Part shown: positions 43,427 through 52,522 of the stretch, piece by piece
Layout: each line of letters begins with the position of its first letter
Numbering within the stretch: position 1 is the first letter of the stretch
DNA from: Steroidobacter gossypii
GTDB lineage: Bacteria; Pseudomonadota; Gammaproteobacteria; Steroidobacterales; Steroidobacteraceae
DNA length: 64,000 nucleotides
NCBI RefSeq assembly: GCF_016801985.1
Contig: NZ_JAEVLS010000001.1
Coordinates: forward strand, 682,001-746,000
Direction: 5' to 3'
Program-made: the position numbers and the translations under genes
The notes under the pieces: model-generated
The model's input: only the letters and a program-made list of their open reading frames with translations
Databases searched by the model: none
Told to the model about the DNA's origin: nothing

Positions 43427-44590
43427 ATGAAATCTGCAGTCGCCGCTGGCGTGATGATGTTCTGCGTCGCCATGTTGGGTGAACCCGCACATGCTGGCGA
43501 AGGGCGCGTTTCGGATGCGCCGCCTCGGCTCGAACCAGGACGCGTATCGAATTACGCTGGCGCGAAGTCGGCGGCGCCAGTCGACGCCGAGTCAGGCAAG
43601 GCGCATGCGAACGCCAAAACCGTTCAGCCCAAGGCGGCACGTTCCAAGACGATCCGTCCCGCCATCTCTCAAGCGTGGTCGCATCGCGCCGAGTTCTTTT
43701 ATATCTACGACGCGAGGAGTCAGCTGCGCCGCGACCGCGACGTGGATGGTTATCACAGCGAGTTTCAAATCCGTTTCGATGCTGACTCCGAGATCGGTGA
43801 CGCGCTGGTCTACGCGCGACTGTACATGCGGCGCGTCGGGGAAGTGGATTGGGTGCTATATCACACCACCGACGACTTCTGGATCTACGGCAAGACGGAC
43901 GACGATGAATACTATGTGACGACCGCTCTGGATGACGGTTTTGCCACCAGCGAGTACGACATTCTGATCGATCTGTACGAGGTCGGTCACAGCGGCATCA
44001 TCGCCACCCTCGACGCGAGCGACGACGTCGACCTGTTCGATCTGCCGCTCGAGGAGGTCGGCCTCGACGTGCCGATCGCCATCCCCGGCTATGCCATCGG
44101 CGGCGTGAGCACCACTTTGTTGATCGACTCGGACGGCGACGATCACTACTCGCGCTTCCGCATCGCCTTCGATCCGGACGCAGATTTCGACGGCACCTAT
44201 GTCTACGCCAGGTTCTGGGTGCGCCCGCAAGGCGGCGATTGGATCGAGGAGCATGTTTCCGAGGATTTCCTGGTCGACTCGAGCGGCGGCGCCGACGTGT
44301 ATGAACTCACCGCCGATTGGATCAGTGGCTATCCCACCGCTTATTACGACGTACAAATCGATCTGCACGACGCTGCGACCGGCGGCTTGGTCGCTTCGGC
44401 CGGCAGCGAACGCCCCGAGCTTTCACGCCTGCCGCTGGAAGATCAGGCTCGCGACACTCGCGCCGGCTCGCCACCCCCAGGTGGTGGCGGTGGCGATACG
44501 AGCTCACGCGAAGGCGGCGGCGGCGCTTCGAACTTGTGGTTGTTGCTGGCGCTGTCGTTGCTTGCGGTTGCACGGCGGAGGCAGTCATGA
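43427..44590 (+). CDS. Exported two-repeat protein with GlyGly-CTERM-like anchor
   Basis: A 387-aa secreted protein. Residues 1-24 form a signal peptide (ending EPAHAG). Two copies of a domain of about 105 residues follow: one contains HSEFQIRFDADSEIGDALVYARLY and ends FDLPLEEVGLD, the other contains HYSRFRIAFDPDADFDGTYVYARFW and ends SRLPLEDQARD (in parts). Both are rich in Asp and aromatic residues. The C-terminus is a Gly-rich linker (PPPGGGGGD, EGGGGAS), a hydrophobic helix NLWLLLALSLLAVA and RRRQS, the tripartite GlyGly-CTERM layout processed by rhombosortase. It may be a 'choice-of-anchor' family protein. The function of the repeats is unknown; calcium binding by the acidic loops is possible. 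Confidence 0.78.
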   Translation: MKSAVAAGVMMFCVAMLGEPAHAGEGRVSDAPPRLEPGRVSNYAGAKSAAPVDAESGKAHANAKTVQPKAARSKTIRPAISQAWSHRAEFFYIYDARSQLRRDRDVDGYHSEFQIRFDADSEIGDALVYARLYMRRVGEVDWVLYHTTDDFWIYGKTDDDEYYVTTALDDGFATSEYDILIDLYEVGHSGIIATLDASDDVDLFDLPLEEVGLDVPIAIPGYAIGGVSTTLLIDSDGDDHYSRFRIAFDPDADFDGTYVYARFWVRPQGGDWIEEHVSEDFLVDSSGGADVYELTADWISGYPTAYYDVQIDLHDAATGGLVASAGSERPELSRLPLEDQARDTRAGSPPPGGGGGDTSSREGGGGASNLWLLLALSLLAVARRRQS

Positions 44591-44715
44591 GGTTCGCGCC
44601 TCCGCTCCGTGAGCCGGAAAGGCAATTTCTGAATATTCGGTGGGTTCGTCGTTCTCAATTATTTCGCTGATGTCTCGAGCTTGAGGAACAGAAGCGGTCG
44701 GCGCAGGCTTGCTGC

Positions 44716-45405
44716 ATGCAAGTAAGCTACAGCCAGCGAGACCTTCCGCCGGGGCAGCGCGAGCTCTCGGAGTTTCCCCGCTTCGGAATCGTCGAGTTCG
44801 CGCGGCGGCCGCTAACCTGCCGAGACATTCGGCTGAAGATCACCGGGCCGTTCGACCAACCGCTCATACTGACTGCAACCGAACTCGCAGCGCTCCCGCG
44901 CATCTCGCTCACAGCGGATTTCCACTGCGCGGCAGGTTGGAGCCATCGCGCCGTGAAGTGGGGCGGTTTTCGCTTCTCCGATATATGGGAGCAGTTGATC
45001 CTGCCGCACGCGCGACCTCGTAGCGAAATCGAGCTTGTGGTGCTTCGATGTCAGGACGGTTATCGGACTGCGTTGCCCTGGTCCGACCTGCTCGCCCAGG
45101 AAGTGCTGCTCGCCGATCGGTTGAACGATCTTCCGTTAACCGTCGAGCATGGCGCACCCATCAGGATCGTGGCCCCTTCGCACTACGGATACAAAAGCGC
45201 GAAGCATCTCGATCGCATCGAGCTGCGTGACAACGGCGCTGAGTACGTTCCGCTGCTTCCGCGGCTCCTGGACCACCCGCGCGCACGGGTGGCCCTGGAA
45301 GAGCGGGGTCAATGGCTGCCCGGATCGCTTTTGCGCTACGCCTTTCGACCGTTCATCAAGCCCATCATCCGTAAGCTGAAATCGCTCGCTAACTCAGCGA
45401 GTTGA
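44716..45405 (+). CDS. Molybdopterin-dependent oxidoreductase (sulfite oxidase fold)
   Basis: A 229-aa protein of the sulfite oxidase molybdopterin-binding family. The Mo-ligating Cys is in TADFHCAAGWSHRAVKWGG, and the cofactor region HYGYKSAKHLDRIEL near residue 160 is typical. GYRTALPWSDLL matches the family's conserved strand. Unlike MsrP it has no Tat signal, and unlike sulfite oxidases it has no heme or dimerisation domain, so it seems to be a minimal cytoplasmic version. The substrate is unknown. The C-terminal tail is strongly basic (AFRPFIKPIIRKLKSLANS). Its 3' end overlaps the convergent GH28 gene by 17 nt. Confidence 0.85.
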   Translation: MQVSYSQRDLPPGQRELSEFPRFGIVEFARRPLTCRDIRLKITGPFDQPLILTATELAALPRISLTADFHCAAGWSHRAVKWGGFRFSDIWEQLILPHARPRSEIELVVLRCQDGYRTALPWSDLLAQEVLLADRLNDLPLTVEHGAPIRIVAPSHYGYKSAKHLDRIELRDNGAEYVPLLPRLLDHPRARVALEERGQWLPGSLLRYAFRPFIKPIIRKLKSLANSAS

Positions 45406-46801
45406 TCAGCTTGCCGTTCACGCGCACGTTTTCGAGGTTCACGCTGCGGGTGTGCTTGACGATGCTGGGCTGAGTGACCTCGTTGAACTCGCAGTCGCGA
45501 AGCGTGAGATCGTTCACCGGCGCCTTGGGTAACCCTTGGGAGTCCAGAACTCGGCCGGCCCTGGCGACCCGCATGCGCTCGACCACCACGTTGCGCAACT
45601 GGGGCGTGAATGCGCCGTTCGGGCCTTCCTCGTAGTTGAAGTCGCAGGTGATGGCGGCGCGCCCGACCTGTCCCACTTGAATGTCGCGGTAGTAGAAGTT
45701 CTCCAGCAGGCCGCCGCGCAGAGCGTTGTTCTTGAAGCGGATCGCGTACCAAAGGTCCGGGCTGTCCATGTGGCAATGTTCGGTAAACACCCAACGCGCG
45801 CCACCGGAAATCTGGCTGCCGACCACCACGCCGCCGTGGCCGGCTTTCATCCGGCAGTTGCGGATCAGTATGTTCTGCGAGGGCACGTTGATCCGGCGCC
45901 CATCGGCGTTGCGCCCTGAGTTCACGGCGATGCAGTCGTCGCCGGTATCGAAGGAGCAATTCTCGATCAGCACGTGATCCACCGATTCGGGATCGATGCC
46001 GTCGTTGTTGGGCCCGTGCCCGAACACATCCACGCCTCGGATCGTCACGTTACGGCACAGCACGGGATGGATGTTCCAGAACGGCGCGTTGCGCAGACGC
46101 ACGCCTTCGATGAGCACGTTCTCGCAACGGTATGGCTGGATGAACGGCGGGCGCAGATAACCGCCGTCGCCGAAAACTCGCTTTTCGGGCGGCACATTGG
46201 CTTCGGCCATCTGAAACAGCTCGGTACGAGCTTTGATCTGCGTCGGCATGCCTTCGACCCAGCCATGATCGATGGTGCCGCCCCATTTGCCCTTCCACGG
46301 CCACCAGTGCTTGGCGCTGCCTTGCCCGTCCAGCACGCCTTTGCCGGTGACGGCGATGTTCTTCTGTTCGAAGGCATAAATGAGCGGCGAGTAGTTCATC
46401 AGCTCCATGCCTTCCCAGCGCGTGAACACCATCGGGTAACTTGCCGGATGGGTGTCGAAACGCAGCGTCGCGCCTTCGGCGACATGCAGCTCGACGTTGC
46501 TCTTGAGATGAATCGCCCCGGTCAGAAATTCGCCGGCCGGCACCAACACCCGGCCGCCGCCGGCCGCAGCGCAAGCTTCGATCGCTTTGGCGATCATGGC
46601 CGTGCTCGCGGTCTTGCCGTCGGGTACCGCGCCGTATCTGGTGATGTCGAACACGCGGTCGGGAAACGTGGGTGGGCGAACGTTGCGCGCGATATCTGCT
46701 GCTCGCTCCCAAGCTTCACGCGAGCTGATCGCTGCGGGCACTTTATTCGAGGCAATCAGCGCAGCAGCGCTCGCGCCCGCTACGAAGGTCCGTCGGTTCA
46801 T
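45389..46801 (-). CDS. Glycoside hydrolase family 28 (polygalacturonase-like), Tat-exported
   Basis: A 470-aa right-handed beta-helix enzyme that acts on pectin or related polymers. The N-terminus is a twin-arginine signal (MNRRTFVAGASAAALIASN). GH28 active-site blocks are present: GPNNDGIDPES, FDTGDDCIAVNSG with the Asp pair, AGHGGVVVGSQISGG and the RFK of AIRFKNNALRGG. The first is NND rather than the classic NTD, as in many bacterial exo-acting members. The start used is the Tat-signal ATG at 46801; an ATG 12 nt upstream (46813) is also in frame and closer to AAGGAG. The enzyme should work in the periplasm on oligogalacturonides brought in by TBDRs. It is monocistronic. Confidence 0.92.
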   Translation of the reverse strand: MNRRTFVAGASAAALIASNKVPAAISSREAWERAADIARNVRPPTFPDRVFDITRYGAVPDGKTASTAMIAKAIEACAAAGGGRVLVPAGEFLTGAIHLKSNVELHVAEGATLRFDTHPASYPMVFTRWEGMELMNYSPLIYAFEQKNIAVTGKGVLDGQGSAKHWWPWKGKWGGTIDHGWVEGMPTQIKARTELFQMAEANVPPEKRVFGDGGYLRPPFIQPYRCENVLIEGVRLRNAPFWNIHPVLCRNVTIRGVDVFGHGPNNDGIDPESVDHVLIENCSFDTGDDCIAVNSGRNADGRRINVPSQNILIRNCRMKAGHGGVVVGSQISGGARWVFTEHCHMDSPDLWYAIRFKNNALRGGLLENFYYRDIQVGQVGRAAITCDFNYEEGPNGAFTPQLRNVVVERMRVARAGRVLDSQGLPKAPVNDLTLRDCEFNEVTQPSIVKHTRSVNLENVRVNGKLINSLS

Positions 46802-46871
46802 CGATGTGCGCATGGGCCTATACGCTCCTTGATTATCGCCCCCTCGCGCGCATGATACCCAGATCGTGCTG

Positions 46872-47375
46872 CTATGGCGCCTCAGCGTGCGAGACGCTAT
46901 CGATGAACTGCTCCAGCTCCCGCCATTGCGGATCTTCGTAGAAAGAAATTTCTATCGGGTATCGGTCGTGGCCGCGTAACACCCGGTTGAGCGACGCCAG
47001 GAACCGCTCGCGATCGCCGATATAGTAGGCGAGCTCTTTGAGATTGTTGCCCGTACGACTGAATGCTGGCTTCAGTATGTCCGCGTCGATCAGATCCAGA
47101 GTGTCTTCGAGCGTGTTCATCCGCTCCCGGTCCGTGGCCGGAGGCAGCCCCTCGTTGGCAGCCCCGTCATACTTCCAGGCAATCACGGTCAGCACGCCCA
47201 TCTTCGCCCGCGCCTCGGGCTCCGGCATTTCACCGAGAAACTTGAAGATCACCCGATTGCCGCTTTCCCGCCCCTCGGCGACGATCCAATTGGGCTCTTC
47301 CACGGCCGCAGCGGCAGTGGCGACGAGCAATGAGGCGACGACCATCAACTTGGCTGTGATTCGGCTGATATCCAT
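46872..47375 (-). CDS. DUF695-domain exported protein
   Basis: A 167-aa protein with a signal peptide (MDISRITAKLMVVASLLVAT, ending AAAAV). The mature part matches DUF695 proteins: NWIVAEGRESGNRVIFKF, VIAWKYDGAANEGLP, DRERMNTLEDTLDLI and EISFYEDPQWRELEQFID. The function of the family is unknown. DUF695 proteins are usually cytoplasmic; this one is predicted to be periplasmic, which is unusual. There is no obvious link to its neighbours. Confidence 0.82.
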   Translation of the reverse strand: MDISRITAKLMVVASLLVATAAAAVEEPNWIVAEGRESGNRVIFKFLGEMPEPEARAKMGVLTVIAWKYDGAANEGLPPATDRERMNTLEDTLDLIDADILKPAFSRTGNNLKELAYYIGDRERFLASLNRVLRGHDRYPIEISFYEDPQWRELEQFIDSVSHAEAP

Positions 47376-47483
47376 ACGCCGGTTTTTCGATCGAGCGAGT
47401 GCGGGTATTTGGATGCTGCGGGACGTCCATTCGCAGCTCGCTCGACACCGGAGTCAGCCCGAGCGATCCCCGGCGGCGAACCA

Positions 47484-48437
47484 TCAGCCGCCGTAGTAGG
47501 GATTCAACTCGATGATCTGCTTGCAGGTCTGCTCGTTGACGAAGTCATGCCCGATCACGTTCGGCAGCGTCCAGTTATCCTTGTCGATCTTGCTCTTGAT
47601 CTCTGTGATGAAGTCGCCGAGCTTGGCATGCGCGCCTTTCTTCGACAGCGTGTTGCTGGAAACATTGCCGCCGGTCTGCTGCCAGTACACCCAGTGCAGA
47701 TGATCCTGGCGGTGACCCTTGTGCTCGTCGGCCGCCTTCTGCGCGACCTTCAGCACGTCCTTCATGTCTTTTTTGGACTTGTACGTGCCGCAGAAACACA
47801 GGCCGCTCACGGTGGGCTTGCCACTCTCGTACTTGAACATCGGCAGGTAGCCGTCTTTCGGGCTGAAGCCGGTATGGAATTCGGAGGCGAATACCATGAC
47901 GACCTTGCCCCGCAACTCGTCGAGCGTGCACGTCGCGATATTGTTGCTCTGGCTGTAAACGTAGTTCGCGTTGTCGCCCACGGACATGAACTCGGTCAGT
48001 GCCGAGCGCACCTCTTCGGGACAATACGTGTGCGAGATGCGCAGGATCAGGAACTCGCTCGAATACGTTTTGACATAGGCCACCGCGTCCTTGACCGCCG
48101 TCATGAAGGAGCCGCCGTAACCGCCGAAGGCGCCGGTGGACTTGCCGAACCTGGGCCACTTGAATTTCTCGGCGGCAAAGTGACCCATGGTCGGCTCGAT
48201 GACGCTCTTGCCCTTGTCATCCTTGATGCGCTTCAGAAATACGCGCACGTCGAACACGCGCGAGCCCGACATGGCCTGGTTGTAGATGTTGGAGCCCTGG
48301 GTGCGCGCATAGCGCTTCGGGCAAGCGACACGACTGAGGCTGTCGCCGTACACGCCTGCGTCATGACTCGCCGGTAGCACCATGTGGATCAGCTGGGGGT
48401 CGTGCTGGATCTTGCTCATCCACATCGCATTACTCAT
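47484..48437 (-). CDS. PI-PLC X-domain-like phosphodiesterase
   Basis: A 317-aa protein related to phosphatidylinositol-specific phospholipase C. The first catalytic His lies in MVLPASHDAG, followed by SRVFDVRVFL and the second His in MGHFAAEKF; both parts of the X-domain site are kept. RDLHWVYW-like sequence (RQDHLHWVYWQQTGG) lies near residue 250. There is no signal peptide or lipobox, so the protein either stays in the cytoplasm or leaves by another route. A GAAGGAG ribosome site lies 7 nt before ATG. A bacterial host would need phosphatidylinositol-like or other lipid substrates, and the real substrate is unknown. Confidence 0.82.
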   Translation of the reverse strand: MSNAMWMSKIQHDPQLIHMVLPASHDAGVYGDSLSRVACPKRYARTQGSNIYNQAMSGSRVFDVRVFLKRIKDDKGKSVIEPTMGHFAAEKFKWPRFGKSTGAFGGYGGSFMTAVKDAVAYVKTYSSEFLILRISHTYCPEEVRSALTEFMSVGDNANYVYSQSNNIATCTLDELRGKVVMVFASEFHTGFSPKDGYLPMFKYESGKPTVSGLCFCGTYKSKKDMKDVLKVAQKAADEHKGHRQDHLHWVYWQQTGGNVSSNTLSKKGAHAKLGDFITEIKSKIDKDNWTLPNVIGHDFVNEQTCKQIIELNPYYGG

Positions 48438-48611
48438 CGGCGGGCTCCTTCGTGAGGCCGGTCGCGCGGGGCGCGGATTGGTTCTTAGTTATGACACACG
48501 GTCACACGACGCCGGTGAGGCGACGCGCGAAGGTCAAGTTTCAGCCGTTTGGTGCGGCGCGAACCATGAACTGGCGCTCAGAAATACACGCGCATGTATC
48601 CGATGGGCGGG

Positions 48612-50837
48612 TTAGGCCTCCTCTCGCTGCAGCGGAAGCGTGAAATGGAACGTGCTTCCCTGCCCCAGCTCGCTCTCGGCCCAGATGCGGCCGCCGTGCG
48701 CGGTGATCAGCCCTTTGGCGATGGACAGGCCGAGACCGGTACCCAGCCGTCGCGTCTGTCGCGCCTGCCAGAACCGATCGAAAACATAAGTGAGATTCTC
48801 CCGCGCGATACCCGGTCCGGTATCGACCATACTGAAACAAACTTCGCTTGCCGCCCGGGCCACTCGACAGCTCACGCGTCCTCCGGGCGGGGTGAATTTC
48901 ACCGCATTGCCGATAAGATTCGAGAGCACTTGCAGGATGCGCTCACGATCACAGCGCACGCGGCAGCCACGCTGAGTGTCCGCAGACATCTCCAGCTGCA
49001 CGCCTTTCTCCACCGCAATGGGAAGCAACAGCTCGAACGCGTCGGCGAACAGGGAGTCGGCCAGGTGCTCCTCCAGTTGCAGATCGATGGTTCCTGACTC
49101 CAGCTTGGCGACCGACAGCAGATCGGCGATCAGGTGACCCATGCTTTGCAGCGACCGCTGCATGCCGAGCAGCACCGTCGAGGCCTTGCTCAAAGCGTCG
49201 GCCGGTATGGTCTTTTGAATGAGCGTGACGCCCACGATCAGGGAGTGCAGCGGGTTTTTCAGATCGTGCGACACCATCGCGAGCAGTTGTTCCTTTTGCT
49301 CGTTGGCCCATTCGGCCGCCGCCCGCGCCTGCAATTCGCGCTCGTACTGGCGTTGCAAGTCGATGCTGAGGAGTGCGCTCGCCAGCGCCTCGACCAGCTC
49401 GATCTCCCATCTTGCCCAGGGCAAGGACTTCATTTGCACCGTTTGAGTCCATTGCTCGAACGACGCGCGCGGCCGCAAGCGAGCTGCACTGGACTCGATG
49501 GTGACCGGCTTGTTCGGATCGCCCGCCCATGTGATGGTGCGCAGAACCTCCGGTTTGAACCAGAAGATATAGTTGCCGCGTCCCTTGGGGATCCGAAGCG
49601 CGAGCAGCCCACTCGCGCAGTCTTTGAAATCGGCGGCTTCCGGATATTCGTTGACGAGCTGATCCGAATGGAACACTTGCCAATCGTCCGGCCGCTGATC
49701 GAGCCATGCCGCGAGCTTTGTGAGATGCGGTCGCGACGGCGTTTCTCCGATGCGCTGCCAGCGGCCATCTGGCATCACTACCGCCGCTCCACTGCAACCG
49801 AGCAGATCGCGAACATCAGATGCTCCTCCCACGAGGCCTGCCACAGGCTCGGTGCTCGCCCTCATGCCGAGAACAAGTGTTTGCAGGGCGCTCTGCCCGC
49901 GCGCGCGGTCGGTTGCGATTGCCAGTTCCTCTGTGCGAGCGAGCTGCTGCGAGACCAACCGGGCGATCAGCTCGGCTGCTGTGCGCCTTTCGTACGAGAT
50001 ATGTTGCGGGCTGCTGTAATGGTGCCCGGCGATCAGGCCCCACAAGCGCCCCTGACTGATCAGAGACAGCGTCAGCGAGGCTTGCACTTCCATGTTTCTT
50101 AGATATTCGATGTGAACGGGCGAGACGCTTCGCAACAGCGAACGCCCAAGATCCAAGGGCGGGGCGGCGGCATCGCGGCTGACGAGCCGCACCGGCGAAT
50201 AATCCCGCTCTGGGATCATTCGCACCCAGTTCTCCAGAAAGATCGCTCGCGCCTGGGGCGGGATGTCCGAAGCGGGATAATGCAAGCCCAAGTACCTGGA
50301 CCACGGCTCGTCCTTCGCCTCCGCGATCACCTCGCCATGACCGTCGTCGTGAAATTTGTAGACCATCACGCCGTCGAGCCCGGTGAGGCGCTTGATCTGC
50401 TCACACGCTGTCTGGCACAGCTCGGACATGTTCATCGCAGAGCCGATCCAGCCGAGTGAGTCCCGCACCCAGTCGGCGGACGCGGCAGGTACGTCCACTT
50501 CGGTTGCGGTCTCAAGTTCGAGAATCAGTTGCCCATGGTGACGATGCAGAAAGCCGTTCCATCGGCCGCCCTCGCTCTCCCACTTGAATGGCTGACCAGA
50601 CTCGAAATCCCCGGGTCGCACCCGTGGCCGCAGATCGTTCCGGACCACTTCTTCGATCGAGCATCCAAGTGTCGCGGCCGGCTCCCGACCGAGCGCCGTG
50701 GTCACGTTCTCCGAGCAGTGCGTGATGCGGAGCTCCTCATCGATGGCGAACAGCACGCCGAACGGCTGGATGGCGCCGGGAATGTGGATGGGTTCCCTGC
50801 CACAGTTCACCAGCGCTTCCTCGAATGTCGAGCCCAT
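48612..50837 (-). CDS. Bacteriophytochrome histidine kinase
   Basis: A 741-aa red/far-red photoreceptor kinase. Order: PAS (1-125) with the bilin-attachment Cys at C12 in VNCGREPIHIPGAIQPFG; GAF (about 135-310) with LHYPASDIPPQAR (D191) and VHIEYLRNM (H242) plus GHH at 271; PHY (about 320-500) with the PRxSF tongue motif as PRASF at 457; HisKA with H524 in MVSHDLKNPLHS; and HATPase with IGNAVKFTPPGG, DTGPGIA and [12 protein letters not shown]. All chromophore-contact residues I can check are kept, so it should bind biliverdin. The usual IQPHG is IQPFG here. ATG 50837 with GGAGG upstream is preferred to the 5' extension. No heme oxygenase or response regulator is adjacent. Confidence 0.94.
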   Translation of the reverse strand: MGSTFEEALVNCGREPIHIPGAIQPFGVLFAIDEELRITHCSENVTTALGREPAATLGCSIEEVVRNDLRPRVRPGDFESGQPFKWESEGGRWNGFLHRHHGQLILELETATEVDVPAASADWVRDSLGWIGSAMNMSELCQTACEQIKRLTGLDGVMVYKFHDDGHGEVIAEAKDEPWSRYLGLHYPASDIPPQARAIFLENWVRMIPERDYSPVRLVSRDAAAPPLDLGRSLLRSVSPVHIEYLRNMEVQASLTLSLISQGRLWGLIAGHHYSSPQHISYERRTAAELIARLVSQQLARTEELAIATDRARGQSALQTLVLGMRASTEPVAGLVGGASDVRDLLGCSGAAVVMPDGRWQRIGETPSRPHLTKLAAWLDQRPDDWQVFHSDQLVNEYPEAADFKDCASGLLALRIPKGRGNYIFWFKPEVLRTITWAGDPNKPVTIESSAARLRPRASFEQWTQTVQMKSLPWARWEIELVEALASALLSIDLQRQYERELQARAAAEWANEQKEQLLAMVSHDLKNPLHSLIVGVTLIQKTIPADALSKASTVLLGMQRSLQSMGHLIADLLSVAKLESGTIDLQLEEHLADSLFADAFELLLPIAVEKGVQLEMSADTQRGCRVRCDRERILQVLSNLIGNAVKFTPPGGRVSCRVARAASEVCFSMVDTGPGIARENLTYVFDRFWQARQTRRLGTGLGLSIAKGLITAHGGRIWAESELGQGSTFHFTLPLQREEA

Positions 50838-50945
50838 CAAACCTCCCGTCGTGCAATCAGGCCACAGGCATCTATTGCTAATTCCTGAGGTGCCGGATTG
50901 TTCGCCTGGAGCCACAACTGTTCTGCGCGGGCGCGGCAGAACCTC

Positions 50946-51917
50946 TCACTTGATCTCCGCCCGCGGACACGTACCACCCCGCGTACTGCGCGGTGGTTGA
51001 GCATGAGTGCACTCGCCTTCCGCGATCTCGATGCCGCAAGTGGTCTCGGGCATTGCGCCGTCACATTGGATGTTGAGCGTCCACTGTCCCTCGGGCGTCG
51101 CGCCGGGGCGCCACTTCGCACATTGTTCCATGCGAAAGTCCCGCTGCCGCACGAGTTCGTCGGCCGACTCGCTCAGAATTGCAAACAAGGTTTGGCATTC
51201 AGCAGCGCTCGAACACTTGCGCTGTTCGACGAGCCGACCGACCAGGCTCTCACGATCGTACTTTCGCTGCGTACATAGTTCGATCGCGTATTCGAGCGCG
51301 CGCTCGCCCTCGAGCGTGATGTCTCGCTCGAAGCGCTCCAACTGCGCTCCGGAAGCTGTTAGTCGATACGTTCCTGGTGGCACCTCAACCGTGTCGCCGG
51401 CGTCGCTCGTCACCAAGGGTGCTCCATCGGACCCCTGACGCAGCTCGAATCTCACTTGCGGGTCCGGACTCGTGAAGCGGACGGATACAAGCGTCGGTGA
51501 CGCTGGCGGTGCGGCGTCACTCTCGGACGCAACTTCAGGAACGCTCTGCGCCGGCGCTTCAGTCGTCGGGGCAGCCGCCGGTTCCGATGCAACTGCCGGC
51601 TCGGGAGCAGGCGCTGGTTGCGCCGGCTGCCGCGGGGACTCGACCGACGTTCCGGGATCGCGCGCTGGAGGTACGACCTCCTGCTCTACGTGAGTTTCCG
51701 GAAAAGTTTCTGGCGCAACGGGTTCCTGTTGCGCGCTCGTCGCTCTTTCGTCGCTCGAGGGTCGACTCGTCCACCACCAGGCGAGCAGAATGACCACGGC
51801 GAAAACGGCGGCAACCGTGAGCACCGTACGCCAAAGCGGTGGTGCATCCTCACGCTGCGGCTCACGAGATCGCCGGCCTGCAATGATTGGCTCGTAGTCG
51901 TCACGCCGGTCGCGCAT
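50946..51917 (-). CDS. Single-pass membrane protein with Pro/Ala-rich stalk and PEGA-like domain
   Basis: A 323-aa protein I cannot assign to a named family. It has a basic N-terminus, one membrane helix at about residues 29-49 (LWRTVLTVAAVFAVVILLAWWW in parts), and a stalk rich in Pro, Ala and Glu to about residue 142. A periplasmic part follows whose VEVPPGTYRLTASGAQLERFERDITL resembles a PEGA or carbohydrate-binding-like strand set. The last 110 residues contain eight Cys (such as CSSAAEC), suggesting disulfides. It lies upstream of the phytochrome gene on the same strand with a gap of about 100 nt, so linkage is uncertain. Confidence 0.6.
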   Translation of the reverse strand: MRDRRDDYEPIIAGRRSREPQREDAPPLWRTVLTVAAVFAVVILLAWWWTSRPSSDERATSAQQEPVAPETFPETHVEQEVVPPARDPGTSVESPRQPAQPAPAPEPAVASEPAAAPTTEAPAQSVPEVASESDAAPPASPTLVSVRFTSPDPQVRFELRQGSDGAPLVTSDAGDTVEVPPGTYRLTASGAQLERFERDITLEGERALEYAIELCTQRKYDRESLVGRLVEQRKCSSAAECQTLFAILSESADELVRQRDFRMEQCAKWRPGATPEGQWTLNIQCDGAMPETTCGIEIAEGECTHAQPPRSTRGGTCPRAEIK

Positions 51918-52076
51918 GCTTCATCTTCCCTCGTCCGCACCATGAACAGCTGGATGTTACGGAGTTGGACCACAAGCGCGACGCTGACAGCAAACCGAAT
52001 GCGAACAGGACCCTGGTCACAGCACGGAAGAGACCGGTCCCTGCCAACGAGCGCTGTCGTAAGTGATTGAAAGAAA

Positions 52077-52152
<76 letters not shown>

Positions 52153-52522
52153 AGCAGGGGTGGCCCGGAGAAGGGCCGGCGCCCGGCGGGATGTGCCGGA
52201 GCGGGCGCGTATTAGAGCGGGGCGTCGGCAAGGCGTCAAGGAAAAACCGGTGCTTAGGGTCGCGGACAGCCCCACGGCGTCGCTGTATGCCGGCACCCGA
52301 GGCTCCATCCCTGAAACAGGGGGCGCAAAAGCGCACGAAAATGCCGGCGGTAGCTGTCACGTTTGGGGTTTTATACTGTCCCGTCCCTTGCCTTACGCGC
52401 GGCTAACCCCACGGTTTGCTTGGGTTTGCAACTTTTAGGCGCGGCCGGACGTTACCTGGGGCGACTCCTTGGGAAAAGGATGGCGCGCGACCATGGGCCA
52501 CAGCTATCAAGGAGTCCGTTCA
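52153..52522 (+). other. 370-bp gap with possible long egtB leader
   Basis: No gene is supported here. TATACT at 52372-52377 could be a -10 for egtB, which would give a leader of about 140 nt. The leader holds short pairings such as TCCTT with AAGGA just before the coding region and AACCC with GGGTT further up. A known riboswitch class is not recognisable. The first part up to about 52350 looks featureless. Confidence 0.35.
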
